Counted from the stretch's first letter, positions 1-9,189 are shown. The stretch: DNA of 64,000 bases from Dehalobacter sp. CP (GCA_009910795.1 VMEE01000081.1:53321-117320), one strand, 5' to 3'. Notes: generated from the letters alone by a model not told the origin. A program made the numbers and translations.

Positions 1-2
1 TT

Positions 3-674
3 TTTGCTGCCTCGATCTATTTCTTGGAGCAAATGGATGCTTCGGATTTTCCCGCGGCAATTTTTTATATCTTATTAGTGACGGCCCTGAGCAGTAGCGC
101 TTCATTTAGGACCCACCTTTTTAAAAGAATCCATTTCCTAAACGGCAGAGATCTGATCCAACTGTCCATTAGAGATCCGTTAACGGGGATCTATAACAGG
201 CTGAAATTTGATGATGAGCTTGATAAATGGATCTCCTATGCGAAAAGATATCCTTGTGATCTTTCACTTATGATTTTCGACATTGACTATTTTAAGAAAA
301 TTAACGATTGCTTTGGACATTTAACTGGGGATAAGGTTCTTACGGAGGTTACGGATCTGGTCAGAGGAATGATAAGAGAAACAGATATCTTCGCCCGCTG
401 GGGAGGCGAGGAATTCGTTATTCTGCTACCGAATACCCATAAGAGTGAGGCTGTGGAAATAACAGAAAGAATAAGAAAGAGGATATCAGACTATGATTTC
501 ACTTCCGGCCATCTAACCTGCAGTTTCGGAGTAGATTCTTGGCGCAAGGAAGAAGAACGGGACAGTTTTGTGCAGCGTGTTGACACGCTATTGTTGAATG
601 CTAAGGAGATGGGTAAAAACAATGTACAAAGTGACGATGTCCATTTAAACCAGCCAACACTGCTCACTGAATGA
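3..674 (+). CDS. GGDEF diguanylate cyclase, 5' truncated by window edge
   Basis: The reading frame is open to the first base of the window, so the gene starts upstream; an internal TTG at 24 has no Shine-Dalgarno sequence and is not a convincing start. The visible N-terminus is hydrophobic (FYILLVTALS region) and looks like the last membrane helix of a sensor. The rest is a complete GGDEF domain that would make cyclic di-GMP from GTP. It carries the signature RWGGEEF, a DPLTGIYNR entry motif, and an RETD tetrad five residues before GGEEF that fits the RxxD inhibitory product-binding site. Catalytic activity and product inhibition are therefore both predicted. The signal sensed is unknown because the input domain lies outside the window. 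Confidence 0.9.
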   Translation, partial: FAASIYFLEQMDASDFPAAIFYILLVTALSSSASFRTHLFKRIHFLNGRDLIQLSIRDPLTGIYNRLKFDDELDKWISYAKRYPCDLSLMIFDIDYFKKINDCFGHLTGDKVLTEVTDLVRGMIRETDIFARWGGEEFVILLPNTHKSEAVEITERIRKRISDYDFTSGHLTCSFGVDSWRKEEERDSFVQRVDTLLLNAKEMGKNNVQSDDVHLNQPTLLTE

Positions 675-707
675 ACACGGTCATTCGATCATCATAGGAG
701 GAAAGAT

Positions 708-1505
708 ATGTCAGACTTTGAAAATATTTTGGGTAATGTTAAAACCTGGGTAAGAGAAGTCGGTAATCTTCAGAAAAAAAACTTCCGCAAGAAGAATCTT
801 TATATCGAAACGAAGTCGACAGAAGTAGATTTGGTAACGGAGGTCGACAAGCTTTCGGAAGATTATTTTCTGAAAGCGATTCAGGATAAATACCCCAGCC
901 ACAGCATTCTGTCTGAGGAATCCGGAGTGCATCAGAACAAGGATTCGAATTATCTATGGATTATTGATCCGCTGGATGGAACGACGAATTACGCGCAGGG
1001 TCTACCGGTCTTTGCGGTATCGGTGGCACTTCAATATAAGGAAAAGACGGTGCTGGGCGTTGTTTATTTGCCGATGCTAGATCTGCTTTTCGAAGCGGTG
1101 ACCGGTCAGGGAGCCAGCCTGAACGGCAAAAAAATAAACGTTGCCGCTAAATCCAGATTAAAGGAATGCCTGCTGTCCACCGGTTTCCCATACGACCAGT
1201 CTGAAAATCCGGACAACAATACGAACTATTTTGCATACTTTGTGCCCAGATCGAGGGGGATACGCAGAATTGGTTCCGCAGCCTATGACCTTGCCAACGT
1301 GGCCGCAGGAATCATTGACGGCTATTGGGAACTTAACTTAAGTCCCTGGGACGTTGCCGCTGGCATTCTGCTTGTTGAGGAAGCAGGCGGGAAAGTCGCG
1401 CTTCTTGAGAAAAAGAGAGGGATATCCCTGATTGCAGGGAATGAAAATATTGTTGGCCAGATATTTCAAGGAATGTCTTCGGTCGACCAGCAAGATATCA
1501 GTTGA
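708..1505 (+). CDS. suhB: Inositol monophosphatase family phosphatase
   Basis: The 265-residue product has the usual family length and hydrolyses sugar or inositol phosphates using Mg2+. The metal-binding motifs are present in order: a SEES acidic patch near residue 70, DPLDGTTNY near residues 87-95, and WDVAAG near 214-219. An AGGAGG ribosome-binding site lies a few bases before the ATG. The gene follows the diguanylate cyclase by about 30 bases and converges on the FAD-Rieske gene downstream. Members of this family may act on inositol-1-phosphate, fructose-1,6-bisphosphate or NADP(H), and the sequence does not separate these options, so the symbol is given by family only. Confidence 0.85.
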   Translation: MSDFENILGNVKTWVREVGNLQKKNFRKKNLYIETKSTEVDLVTEVDKLSEDYFLKAIQDKYPSHSILSEESGVHQNKDSNYLWIIDPLDGTTNYAQGLPVFAVSVALQYKEKTVLGVVYLPMLDLLFEAVTGQGASLNGKKINVAAKSRLKECLLSTGFPYDQSENPDNNTNYFAYFVPRSRGIRRIGSAAYDLANVAAGIIDGYWELNLSPWDVAAGILLVEEAGGKVALLEKKRGISLIAGNENIVGQIFQGMSSVDQQDIS

Positions 1506-1549
1506 TGACTTTGAACCATTCAAAACCCTTGAGCAGAGGATTGCTGCCC

Positions 1550-3076
1550 TCACTCCTGAATGTGTTCTAATTTATTTTGCGCAGGACTGTCAATGATCTC
1601 ACCCTCGTAGGTAAAACGGGATCCATGGCAGGGGCAGTCCCAGGATGCTTCAGCTGAATTCCACTGCAATTCACATCCCAGATGGGTGCAGGTCGTGTCG
1701 ACAATATGCAGGACCCCTTGCTGGTCGCGATAAGCACCTGCTCGTTGGCCGTCATGTTCGATGATTTTGCCTTCGCCTCTGGGAATTTCCGCTATGCCCG
1801 GGACGGATGACAGCTTGCCGGAAATCAGGTGTTTGGCGACGTTCAGGTTTTCCTGGACAAAGTTTTTGGCTGAGGCGACCGGCGTAAAGCGGGAAGGGGA
1901 ATACACATTCATCCAGGGGCTGTAGCTGTTCAGGATCAGGTCCCGGAAAATAAGAGCGGCGGCCGTACCTGTGGTCATTCCCCATTTGCCAAACCCTGTA
2001 GCGACGTAGACATCAGGCGTATCGGTCGTGAGATTACCGATATAAGGGACTTCATCCATCGTCGTATAATCCTGTGTGGACCACCGGTAAGGGATATCCT
2101 CAACCTCAAAAAGCTGCCTGGCAAAATCTCTGAGTTTTAGGTAATGATTGTGGGTATCTTCTCCCTGCCCCGTCTTGTGATGTTCGCCGCCAACAATTAC
2201 CAAATTGTTTTCCTTGTCGTGTTGAGAACGTAGGGAACGGGTCGGGTCTTCAGCAGAAATATACATGCCTCCGGGATAATCTCCTTTGATTCTGACACCT
2301 AAAGCATAAGAACGTTCGGGATAGAGTCTCGTGAAAAATAAACCCATAGCCTCATAAAAAGGGTAATGAGACGCGATAATAACCTTTGATGCAGCAATTC
2401 TTGGCCCGTTATCGGTGAGCACTAAACAAGGGGTGCCTTGCTGAATGTCAACAGCTTTGGTTTGTTCAAAAATATGACTTCCCTTTCCAGGTATTTCCTT
2501 GGCAAGTGCGAGCAAATATTTTCGCGGATGAAACTGAGCCTGGTCATCAAAACGAACAGCGCCTTTAATCGGGAGCGGGAGAGGAATTTCCCGCAGGAAA
2601 GAAGCTTTGATGCCGAAAGTCTCAGCGATTTTGGCTTCTTCCATGATTTCCGGAATATAACGATCCTGCTGTGTAAAAATATAGGCACTTTGCCGTACAA
2701 AATCGCAGTCTATGTTGTTATCCTGAATCAGTCCGGCAATCAACTGTAGGGCAATTTCATTGGCTTGCGCATACTGTCGGGCTTTTTCTTCCCCAAATTT
2801 TTTCTGCAGCTTAGCATAGATTAAGGAATGCTGTGAAGTAATCTTGGCGGTCGTATGACCTGTAGTCCCTTGAAGAATGCGGTCGGCCTCAAGGACAACC
2901 ACCTTATATCCTTCCTTTTTTAAAAGAAAAGCAGAAGTAATCCCTGCGATTCCGCCGCCAATGACTGCAATATCGGCTTCAACATCCTCATTCAGAGCCG
3001 GATACTCGGTCCGGGGTGTCGAAGCCATCCAGTAAGACTGAGGCACTCTTCGGAAATCTGTCGGATAATTTTCCAT
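1550..3076 (-). CDS. FAD-dependent oxidoreductase with C-terminal Rieske domain
   Basis: The 508-residue protein joins two redox modules. The N-terminal part is a DAO-type flavoprotein with a dinucleotide-binding GGGIAG motif near residues 39-44 followed by an acidic strand end (VVLEAD). The C-terminal 60 residues form a Rieske [2Fe-2S] domain with CTHLGC at 463-468 and CPCHGS at 481-486, giving two Cys and two His ligands plus the structural cysteine pair. An AGGAGG sequence precedes the ATG. The architecture is known in bacilli and clostridia, but its substrate is not settled; a cytosolic amine or thiol oxidation role is only a guess. It is transcribed opposite to its neighbours as a single gene. 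Confidence 0.85.
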   Translation of the reverse strand: MENYPTDFRRVPQSYWMASTPRTEYPALNEDVEADIAVIGGGIAGITSAFLLKKEGYKVVVLEADRILQGTTGHTTAKITSQHSLIYAKLQKKFGEEKARQYAQANEIALQLIAGLIQDNNIDCDFVRQSAYIFTQQDRYIPEIMEEAKIAETFGIKASFLREIPLPLPIKGAVRFDDQAQFHPRKYLLALAKEIPGKGSHIFEQTKAVDIQQGTPCLVLTDNGPRIAASKVIIASHYPFYEAMGLFFTRLYPERSYALGVRIKGDYPGGMYISAEDPTRSLRSQHDKENNLVIVGGEHHKTGQGEDTHNHYLKLRDFARQLFEVEDIPYRWSTQDYTTMDEVPYIGNLTTDTPDVYVATGFGKWGMTTGTAAALIFRDLILNSYSPWMNVYSPSRFTPVASAKNFVQENLNVAKHLISGKLSSVPGIAEIPRGEGKIIEHDGQRAGAYRDQQGVLHIVDTTCTHLGCELQWNSAEASWDCPCHGSRFTYEGEIIDSPAQNKLEHIQE

Positions 3077-3207
3077 CGGTTTATCCTCCTGAAAGTGAAT
3101 AATCTTTGAATCTTACGGTATTATCTTTAGCAGATGAAATAAAAATATCCAATGACCCGGCAATCGTGTAAAATAGTCTTATGATAAGCGACGAAGGAGA
3201 TACATCG

Positions 3208-3945
3208 GTGGAAGCATATGATGAGAAGGTGCTCGCAGAACTGAAAAAATGGCAGAGAAAAATGACCAGGAACGCATCGCTGACCGACAGGGTAGCAAAA
3301 AATATTCAGAACAGAACGAACAGGCTGATTCCGGATAAAGCTCATGAAATTATCACAGCTGCGATCAAAAATATGGTGGGGGCTGTTTTGACAGGATCCG
3401 AATTTACGACAAGGGAACCGCTTAAAAATATTGACCTGAAGGAACGAGACAGACTTGCTTTGGCTAAAATCAGCGTCTACAAAAAAACGGCCAGTCTGGA
3501 AGGGGCGGGCACAGGAGCAGGCGGCATCTTGCTTGGATTTGCAGATTTTCCTCTGCTCTTAAGTATCAAGATTAAGTTCTTATTTGAGATGGCAAGCATT
3601 TATGGATTTGATATCAAAGATTTAAGGGAAAGACTATATATCCTGCACCTGTTTCAGCTGGCTTTTTCCAGCAGAGAGAAACGGATGCAGGTCTTTCAAA
3701 GAATTTTGGACTGGGATGAATACATTTACAGGCATCCTATTTCAATGGAAACAGTTGACTGGCGCACTTTTCAGCAGGAATACAGAGATTATATTGATCT
3801 CGCCAAGCTTTTGCAGCTGGTACCTGTCATCGGAGCTTTTGTCGGTGCAGTAGCGAATTACCGGTTGCTTGGGGAACTAGGCGATACGGCTATGAATGGC
3901 TACCGTCTGAGATTATTAAAAGATAAGATAGATACTATGATCTGA
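3208..3945 (+). CDS. EcsC family protein
   Basis: The family assignment rests on the central glycine-rich, weakly hydrophobic segment (GTGAGGILLGFADFPLLLS) and the following helical region with a YGFDI motif, which are typical of EcsC-like proteins. A longer frame begins at ATG 3181, but GTG 3208 has GAAGGAG eight bases upstream, and a TAAAAT -10-like box at 3169-3174 would put transcription start near 3181, so GTG is preferred, giving 245 residues. In Bacillus, EcsC sits with the EcsAB transporter; here no transporter is adjacent, and the gene appears monocistronic. The molecular function of the family is not established. Confidence 0.75.
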   Translation: MEAYDEKVLAELKKWQRKMTRNASLTDRVAKNIQNRTNRLIPDKAHEIITAAIKNMVGAVLTGSEFTTREPLKNIDLKERDRLALAKISVYKKTASLEGAGTGAGGILLGFADFPLLLSIKIKFLFEMASIYGFDIKDLRERLYILHLFQLAFSSREKRMQVFQRILDWDEYIYRHPISMETVDWRTFQQEYRDYIDLAKLLQLVPVIGAFVGAVANYRLLGELGDTAMNGYRLRLLKDKIDTMI

Positions 3946-4040
3946 TTACAAACCCCGATAATTCAATTCGATTATGCTATAGATTAAATCATAACGGAAA
4001 ATATACCGATATGAATTTGGCGCGGAAAAGGAGGATACGA

Positions 4041-4313
4041 ATGAAGGAACCCGCTGAACAAGATCGTAACGCTGAACTTGAAGAATGGATATTAATCACT
4101 GAAGCCGCGAATGAAATTGAGGCGGATATTATTGAATCTATCCTTGATTCTGAAGAAATTCCCTGCTATAAAAGGTACAATGAAGCCGGGGATTATCTTC
4201 GAATCTATATGGGGATGACCAATTTCGGTGTGGAAATCTATATCCCGGGAAATCTGAAGGAAAAGGCGGAAGGCCTTCTGAATTCAATAAATACGCAAGA
4301 CGACCAGGAATAA
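4041..4313 (+). CDS. DUF2007-type putative signal-transducing protein
   Basis: This 90-residue cytosolic protein has the layout of the DUF2007 family: a short strand (WILITEAA), a helix that would bind an effector (EIEADIIESILDSEEIPCY), and a C-terminal strand-helix with VEIYIP. ATG 4041 is chosen over ATG 4011 because GGAGG lies directly upstream at the right distance. Members are thought to adopt an ACT/PII-like fold, but no ligand is proven. Nothing in the neighbourhood points to a specific partner. Confidence 0.65.
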   Translation: MKEPAEQDRNAELEEWILITEAANEIEADIIESILDSEEIPCYKRYNEAGDYLRIYMGMTNFGVEIYIPGNLKEKAEGLLNSINTQDDQE

Positions 4314-4363
4314 CAAATATTCTATGCGAGTTTTAAGATTTGTGTTATAACTTAGAGTGTGAT

Positions 4364-4378
4364 AGATAATCATTATTC
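4364..4378. promoter_or_regulatory. Candidate Fur-like box
   Basis: AGATAATCATTATTC matches the 7-1-7 Fur consensus TGATAATNATTATCA at 11 of 14 informative positions. It lies about 30 bases before the tautomerase start, where a repressor could act. A Fur-type regulator is encoded in this window at 6506. The match is imperfect and AT-rich sequence produces such hits by chance. Confidence 0.3.
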
Positions 4379-4404
4379 AATTTATTTCAAAGGGGGAGTT
4401 TATC

Positions 4405-4626
4405 ATGCCGCATATCATCGTTAAATTATGGCCCGGCCGAAGTGACGAACAAAAAATAGCCTTAGCCGACAAAATGGCCGAGGCGATGACGGAAATAATG
4501 GGAATTCCCGATAAGAATATTTCGGTTTCTTTTGAAGAAGTAGCCAAGGAAAAGTGGACCGAAGAGGTTTATAATACCGACATCCTGGCCAAAGAAAGTC
4601 TGTTGTATAAAAAGCCGGGTTATTAA
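4405..4626 (+). CDS. pptA: 4-oxalocrotonate tautomerase family protein (PptA-like)
   Basis: The 73-residue product begins MPHI, so removal of Met exposes the catalytic N-terminal proline of the tautomerase superfamily. The spacing of DEQK-ALA and the ending LLYKKPGY resemble E. coli PptA. These enzymes interconvert keto and enol forms of small acids; the physiological substrate is usually unknown. A strong AAGGGGGAG ribosome-binding site precedes the ATG. DegV follows within 20 bases, suggesting co-transcription. The PptA symbol is by resemblance. Confidence 0.8.
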   Translation: MPHIIVKLWPGRSDEQKIALADKMAEAMTEIMGIPDKNISVSFEEVAKEKWTEEVYNTDILAKESLLYKKPGY

Positions 4627-4644
4627 TGTTTAGGAGTGGTGTGA

Positions 4645-5490
4645 ATGCGGAAGGTTAAGATTATAACCGACAGTACCAATGACCTTTCAGCAGAATTGCT
4701 TCAAGAATATGATATTGATGTTGTTCCGCTGCATGTTGATTTTGGAGAAGAAACCTACAGGGATGGCATAGACTTAATTCCGGCAAGGCTTTTTCAGCTT
4801 GTGGAAGAAAAAAAGTTGCTTCCGAAGACGGCAGCTCCTTCACCGTATGCGTATGCAGAATGTTTTCGGGAATATTTTGATCAGGGGCAGGACATTATTG
4901 TAATCACCATTTCTGCTCAGATGTCCTCATCTTACCAAAATGCCGCCCTTGCTGCCTCGGAATTTCCACAGGGAAGAATCTGGGTAATTGATTCCCAAAA
5001 CCTGTCTACAGGCATAGGAGCTTTGGTGATTACAGCTGCCGAATATGCCCGACAGGGGCTCCAGGCGGAAGAAATTTCGGCAAAGATCCGGGATTCGGTT
5101 GCCAAGGTCCATGTGAGCTTTGTGATCGATACGCTGGAATACCTTTATAAAGGCGGCAGGTGTAATGTTCTGCAGAACCTAATGGGTAGCGTCCTGAAAA
5201 TCCGGCCGACCATCGGTGTAGAAAATGGGAAAATGCTTGTCGTTGATAAAGTGCGCGGAGAAAAGAAAAAGGCCTTGGATAAATTGATTGAGAATGCCAG
5301 GCGGGATTCTGTAGATTCAAAACAAATCTTCATCACCCACTCCCTGGGAAGTGAAGAGGAAGCCGTCTACTTGAAGTGCGCGTTGCAGGATATTTATCCG
5401 TATAAAGAAATTCTGATCACCAATGCAGGCTGCGTGATTTCCAGTCACTGCGGCCAAAAGACAATCGGTGTGATTTATATCAGAAAATAA
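4645..5490 (+). CDS. DegV family fatty-acid-binding protein
   Basis: The product has 281 residues, normal for DegV. The family hallmarks are visible: KIITDSTNDL at the N-terminus, the VPLHVDFGEETYRDG stretch, a TAAPSP loop that lines the fatty-acid site, and the RPTIGVENGKMLVVDKVRG segment in the C-terminal domain. DegV (FakB-like) proteins present a fatty acid to a FakA kinase for acyl-phosphate formation and phospholipid synthesis. No fakA is seen in the window, so the partner must be elsewhere. The gene probably shares a transcript with the upstream tautomerase. Confidence 0.88.
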   Translation: MRKVKIITDSTNDLSAELLQEYDIDVVPLHVDFGEETYRDGIDLIPARLFQLVEEKKLLPKTAAPSPYAYAECFREYFDQGQDIIVITISAQMSSSYQNAALAASEFPQGRIWVIDSQNLSTGIGALVITAAEYARQGLQAEEISAKIRDSVAKVHVSFVIDTLEYLYKGGRCNVLQNLMGSVLKIRPTIGVENGKMLVVDKVRGEKKKALDKLIENARRDSVDSKQIFITHSLGSEEEAVYLKCALQDIYPYKEILITNAGCVISSHCGQKTIGVIYIRK

Positions 5491-5655
5491 AACGCCAAAA
5501 ATGATGGTGCTTTTCAGCTACTTAATCGTAATTACTTAAAAATAGTATTGCGTTATGCCAAATAATAATGCCAAATAATAATAAAGAAATTACAATTTTG
5601 ACAAAACGTTTACGGAAATGTAACGAAAGTGCTATTAAATTGTAACAAAAGACCA

Positions 5656-5684
5656 TTGAAATCATGGTTTGTTTCTAATATAAT
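5656..5684 (+). promoter_or_regulatory. Sigma-A promoter of the HD-domain gene
   Basis: TTGAAA (5656-5661), a 17-bp spacer and a perfect TATAAT (5679-5684) lie 30 bases before the ATG at 5715, inside an AT-rich intergenic stretch. Confidence 0.8.
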
Positions 5685-5714
5685 AAGTTCTAGTTAATAA
5701 AGTTAGGAGCAATC

Positions 5715-6224
5715 ATGGAAAAATTATTAGTAAAGTATGATGATTATTTTCTTGCAGTAGCCAGACCCATTATCGAGCACGATGAATACCAGAAAATGAA
5801 AGTGATCCCGCATCACCATGGCTCAGTCTTTGAGCATTCTCTGGACGTTGCTTACCTGTCTTATAAGATTGCCATGAAGTTCAGACTCGATGTCATTTCG
5901 ACGATCAGAGGGGCACTTCTTCACGACTTCTACTTATACAAGTTTAAGAAAAGAGAAGACAAGAACCTGCTCGCAGAAAGCTACCGGCATTCACGCAATC
6001 ATCCGAAGATCGCGGTGAAAAATGCGCAGAAATACTTTGAACTGAACAAAAAAGAACAGGATATCATTTCCAATCATATGTTCCCAGTCGGACTGCCAAG
6101 AAGTTATGAAGCCTGGGTAACCACAATCGCAGATAAAAGCCTGGCGCTGACCGAATACACCACGAGAGTATACTGCTTTGCCTATCTGAAACTGTATCTG
6201 CATCTGGTTCAAAAATCTGCTTAA
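5715..6224 (+). CDS. HD domain phosphohydrolase, unknown substrate
   Basis: This 169-residue protein is an HD-superfamily metal phosphohydrolase. His41 in the VFEHSLDVA helix, His70-Asp71 in LLHDFYLYKF and an Asp in TIADKSLALTE fit the conserved metal ligands. The family includes nucleotide and cyclic nucleotide hydrolases; the short single-domain form gives no hint of substrate. It has its own sigma-A promoter and a good TTAGGAG ribosome-binding site, and appears to be monocistronic. Confidence 0.8.
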   Translation: MEKLLVKYDDYFLAVARPIIEHDEYQKMKVIPHHHGSVFEHSLDVAYLSYKIAMKFRLDVISTIRGALLHDFYLYKFKKREDKNLLAESYRHSRNHPKIAVKNAQKYFELNKKEQDIISNHMFPVGLPRSYEAWVTTIADKSLALTEYTTRVYCFAYLKLYLHLVQKSA

Positions 6225-6374
6225 CGCGAATACATTAAAAAATTTATACTGATAACTTTAAAGTATTCAATAAAATCGAATTAAATAGAATCGAATTAAT
6301 AAAATATAGAAGAATCTAATAATAATCACCATGATCGACGAAGAATGAAATCAACCCATCAGATTCAGAATGTT

Positions 6375-6396
6375 AACCGGTTTGACCGGTTTTTCT
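6375..6396 (+). terminator. Rho-independent terminator
   Basis: AACCGG, five-base loop, CCGGTT followed by TTT and C/T-rich bases. It sits between the HD gene and fur. The stem is only 6 bp, so strength is moderate. Confidence 0.5.
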
Positions 6397-6444
6397 GTTT
6401 TGGGACAGAAATAAGCTCTGCTGAACAAAAGCCCGACGGTACGG

Positions 6445-6472
6445 TTGTTTTTGATGAAAGATATGGTAAAAT
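6445..6472 (+). promoter_or_regulatory. Candidate sigma-A promoter of fur
   Basis: TTGTTT, 16-bp spacer, TAAAAT, ending 33 bases before the fur ATG. Confidence 0.45.
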
Positions 6473-6505
6473 CTGAATAGAACAAAGAGAACGGGGTGTT
6501 TTCTT

Positions 6506-6955
6506 ATGACAGTCAAAGAGTTAAATCAGCTCTTAAAGGAAAAAGGCTATAAATTTACCAGCCAAAGACAGTATGTTTTTGAGGTAGTAACGGAAAATCA
6601 GGGAAAGCACCTGAACAGTCAGGAGATTTTCGAGCTTGTCCGTAATAGATTTCCCGAAATTGGTGTTGCTACCGTCTACAGGACGCTATCGCTGTTGGAA
6701 GCGATGGGGCTGATTTACGGTGTTGATTTTGAAGATGGATTCCGCAGGTACGATATCGTGAAAGATGACGAGGAACACCGGCACCACCATTTGATTTGTC
6801 TGGAGTGCGGAGCCATTAAAGAAGTCGAGGAAGATTTGCTGGGAACAATTGAAGAAAATATTATGAAGAAGAATAAATTCAAAGTAATTAACCACCGTGT
6901 TAAGTTTTATGGTTATTGCGAAAAATGTCTGGCAAAGATCGAACGTGATCAATGA
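6506..6955 (+). CDS. fur: Fur family ferric uptake regulator
   Basis: The product has 149 residues with an N-terminal winged helix (TSQRQYVFEVV, ATVYRTLSLLEAMGL) and a C-terminal metal-binding dimerisation domain. HRHHHLICLECG and YGYCEKC supply the histidines and the two CxxC motifs of the structural zinc site. The ATVYRTL, RYDI and HHHLIC-ECGAIKEVEEDLL pattern is closer to Bacillus Fur than to PerR, so iron sensing is the likelier role. It has its own promoter and is followed directly by a ybaK-type gene. Candidate targets in the window include the weak box at 4364. Confidence 0.88.
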   Translation: MTVKELNQLLKEKGYKFTSQRQYVFEVVTENQGKHLNSQEIFELVRNRFPEIGVATVYRTLSLLEAMGLIYGVDFEDGFRRYDIVKDDEEHRHHHLICLECGAIKEVEEDLLGTIEENIMKKNKFKVINHRVKFYGYCEKCLAKIERDQ

Positions 6956-7003
6956 TCATTAACGTAAAGAAATTATGATGTCATAAGGCATGGATGAAGA
7001 ATA

Positions 7004-7480
7004 ATGGCAGTAAATCAAAAAACGAACGTCGTAAGGATCCTTAAATCAAAAGAGATCCGGCATGAAGTCTATGAATATGAAGTGGAAGACGGACTGATAG
7101 ACGCTGTATCCGTAGCCCGGAAGATGGGATTTGACCCGGAACGGGTATTTAAAACGCTTGTTACAACCGGAAAAACAACAGGGACCAATGTTTTCATTAT
7201 CCCTGGAAATTGCGAGCTGAATTTAAAAAAAGCTGCCGAGGCAGCCGGGGACAAAAATATTGAGATGCATAAATCTAAAGAACTTTTGCCGCTCACGGGC
7301 TATATTCACGGCGGCTGTTCCCCTATCGGGATGAAGAGGGATTTTCCGACCTATCTTGAGGAGATGGCCTCGGAATATGATTACATCATTATCAGTGCGG
7401 GAAAAATCGGGATGCAAGTGAAACTTGATACGGCGGAACTCGTCAAACTGACGGATGCCAAACTGGCTGACCTTGTATAG
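7004..7480 (+). CDS. ybaK: Cys-tRNA(Pro)/Cys-tRNA(Cys) deacylase, YbaK family
   Basis: At 158 residues this is a full-length YbaK/EbsC protein that clears misacylated Cys-tRNA(Pro) in trans after prolyl-tRNA synthetase errors. The conserved KTNVVRIL start, the VFKTLVTTG strand, the GNCELNLKKAA helix and the GGCSPIGMKRDFPTYLEE active-site region are all present. The ribosome-binding site is weak (GATGAAGA). It lies just after fur and before a convergent cardiolipin synthase, and may be read through from fur. Confidence 0.88.
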   Translation: MAVNQKTNVVRILKSKEIRHEVYEYEVEDGLIDAVSVARKMGFDPERVFKTLVTTGKTTGTNVFIIPGNCELNLKKAAEAAGDKNIEMHKSKELLPLTGYIHGGCSPIGMKRDFPTYLEEMASEYDYIIISAGKIGMQVKLDTAELVKLTDAKLADLV

Positions 7481-7575
7481 TTCAGTCGGCTTTCTACTTT
7501 CTAGAACCGGTTAGAACTTCTCAATTGAGAATTATCTGTAAGAGCATCCTGGTAAGAACAAATCTTTATACTTCG

Positions 7576-9033
7576 CTATAGTACCGGTGCCAGAAGTCGC
7601 GAAATGGACTCTTTAAACTTGATCAGACCGGAACGCTTCGCATATTTCTCGGGCGTCAGTTCGGTACATAAAAGCAGATCTTCATTATAAATTTTGCAGA
7701 GATTTTCCGAAATGCCGACATCATAAATAAATGCATTGACTTCAAAATTCAGTCGGAAGCTTCTGATGTCAAAATTCGCCGTACCGACAGAGGCAATTTT
7801 TTTATCGACCACGATGGTTTTCGAGTGCAGAAAACCGTTATTGTAGATATAGATCTTGGCCCCGGCTTTGATCAGTTCCCCGACAAAGGAATATGTTGCC
7901 CAGTAGACAAAAATATGATCCGGTTTGTTCGGGATCATTATTTTTACGTCGACACCGGACAGCGCGGCAATTTTCAGAACTTCGAGGATACTGGAGTCAG
8001 GCACAAAATAAGGCGTGTGAATATAGATAGATTTCTTGGCGGAGTTGATCATTTTGATATAACCCTGCTTGATTTCTTCATGGGGAGAATCCGGGCCGGA
8101 GGAGACGATCTGAATACCGCTCGTTCCGACAACTGCTGGTTCCGGGTAATACTTTGCCGAATGCTTGATTTTTTCACCTGAAGCAACTTTCCAGTCGAGC
8201 AGGAATCTTGTCTGCATACTGAGAACGGCGGTGCCTGTTATTTTGAGGTGAGTATCACGCCAATAACCCATCTTTTTCTTCAGGTTGATGTATTCATTGC
8301 CGACATTGAAGCCGCCGATATAACCTATCTGACCGTCAATGATCACTAGTTTGCGGTGGTTTCTGTAATTGAGCCTCAGGTTAATATAACTCAGAAATGA
8401 AGGGAAAAATTTTTCGACACTTCCGCCGGCATCAATCAGCGGCTGAAAATCATCCTTCCGCAGTTTGTTACCGAAGGAATCAACCAGTAGCCTGACTTCA
8501 AGGCCTTCTTTGGCTTTTTCGGTCAGAATTTTGATTAATTGCAGCCCCAACGAATCTCTTTTAATAATAAAATACAGAACGTGAATATGGTCTTTGGCTT
8601 CGAGGATCGTGCGGAAAAGGTCTTCAAATTTCTTTCTGCCGTTTGTAAATATTTCTACGCTATTGTCCTGGGAAAAGAGTGCCTGGCTCTGAATCTGATG
8701 TAGCAGAATCATATCTTTGTAGTTTTCCATCGCTGGGTCATTAAAGGTCAATCTTCCGGACTGAAGATCTTCAATTTCTTTGTTTAAAAGCGCAGCGTAT
8801 TTCAAATGTTCCTTCGCTCCGAGTTGGAACATTTTTTTGCGTGTCAAATTCTGAGAAAACATAAAATATAGAATCGCTCCACCAGCGGGGAACAAAAATA
8901 AAACAAGAATCCAGGCCAAGGTGGAGGTTGGATTTCTTCTTTCTAAAAAAATAACGGTACAGGCCAGTAAAATATTGATCATATATAGAACGGTAACAAC
9001 GTGGGAACTGAGTTCGGTAAAGGATAGTGTCAT
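7576..9033 (-). CDS. cls: Cardiolipin synthase (phospholipase D type)
   Basis: The 485-residue membrane enzyme condenses two phosphatidylglycerol molecules to cardiolipin. Two N-terminal transmembrane helices (VVTVLYMINILLACTVIFL and the LAWILVLFLFPAGGAILYFM region) precede two HKD catalytic motifs, HRKLVIIDGQIGYIGGFN and HSKTIVVDKKIASVGTANFD. A longer frame starts at TTG 9054, but the GAGAGGA ribosome-binding site lies inside it and fits ATG 9033. It is divergent from the DUF2953-gerW operon. Confidence 0.92.
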   Translation of the reverse strand: MTLSFTELSSHVVTVLYMINILLACTVIFLERRNPTSTLAWILVLFLFPAGGAILYFMFSQNLTRKKMFQLGAKEHLKYAALLNKEIEDLQSGRLTFNDPAMENYKDMILLHQIQSQALFSQDNSVEIFTNGRKKFEDLFRTILEAKDHIHVLYFIIKRDSLGLQLIKILTEKAKEGLEVRLLVDSFGNKLRKDDFQPLIDAGGSVEKFFPSFLSYINLRLNYRNHRKLVIIDGQIGYIGGFNVGNEYINLKKKMGYWRDTHLKITGTAVLSMQTRFLLDWKVASGEKIKHSAKYYPEPAVVGTSGIQIVSSGPDSPHEEIKQGYIKMINSAKKSIYIHTPYFVPDSSILEVLKIAALSGVDVKIMIPNKPDHIFVYWATYSFVGELIKAGAKIYIYNNGFLHSKTIVVDKKIASVGTANFDIRSFRLNFEVNAFIYDVGISENLCKIYNEDLLLCTELTPEKYAKRSGLIKFKESISRLLAPVL

Positions 9034-9189
9034 TATATCGTTCCTCTCAAACAAAATACCTGTTTATTCTTTTATATCAGAAAGATGTCAAGCTGGCAAT
9101 TATTTTGTAAAATGGCGAAATTTTCATAGAACGGCACAATACTGGGAATACCATAGAGAGGACGAAATATTTCTAAGCGGAGGCAAGTC

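Noticed and set aside
6270..6305. Direct repeat AATCGAATTAA upstream of fur
   Set aside because: Two short AT-rich units are not enough to propose an operator.
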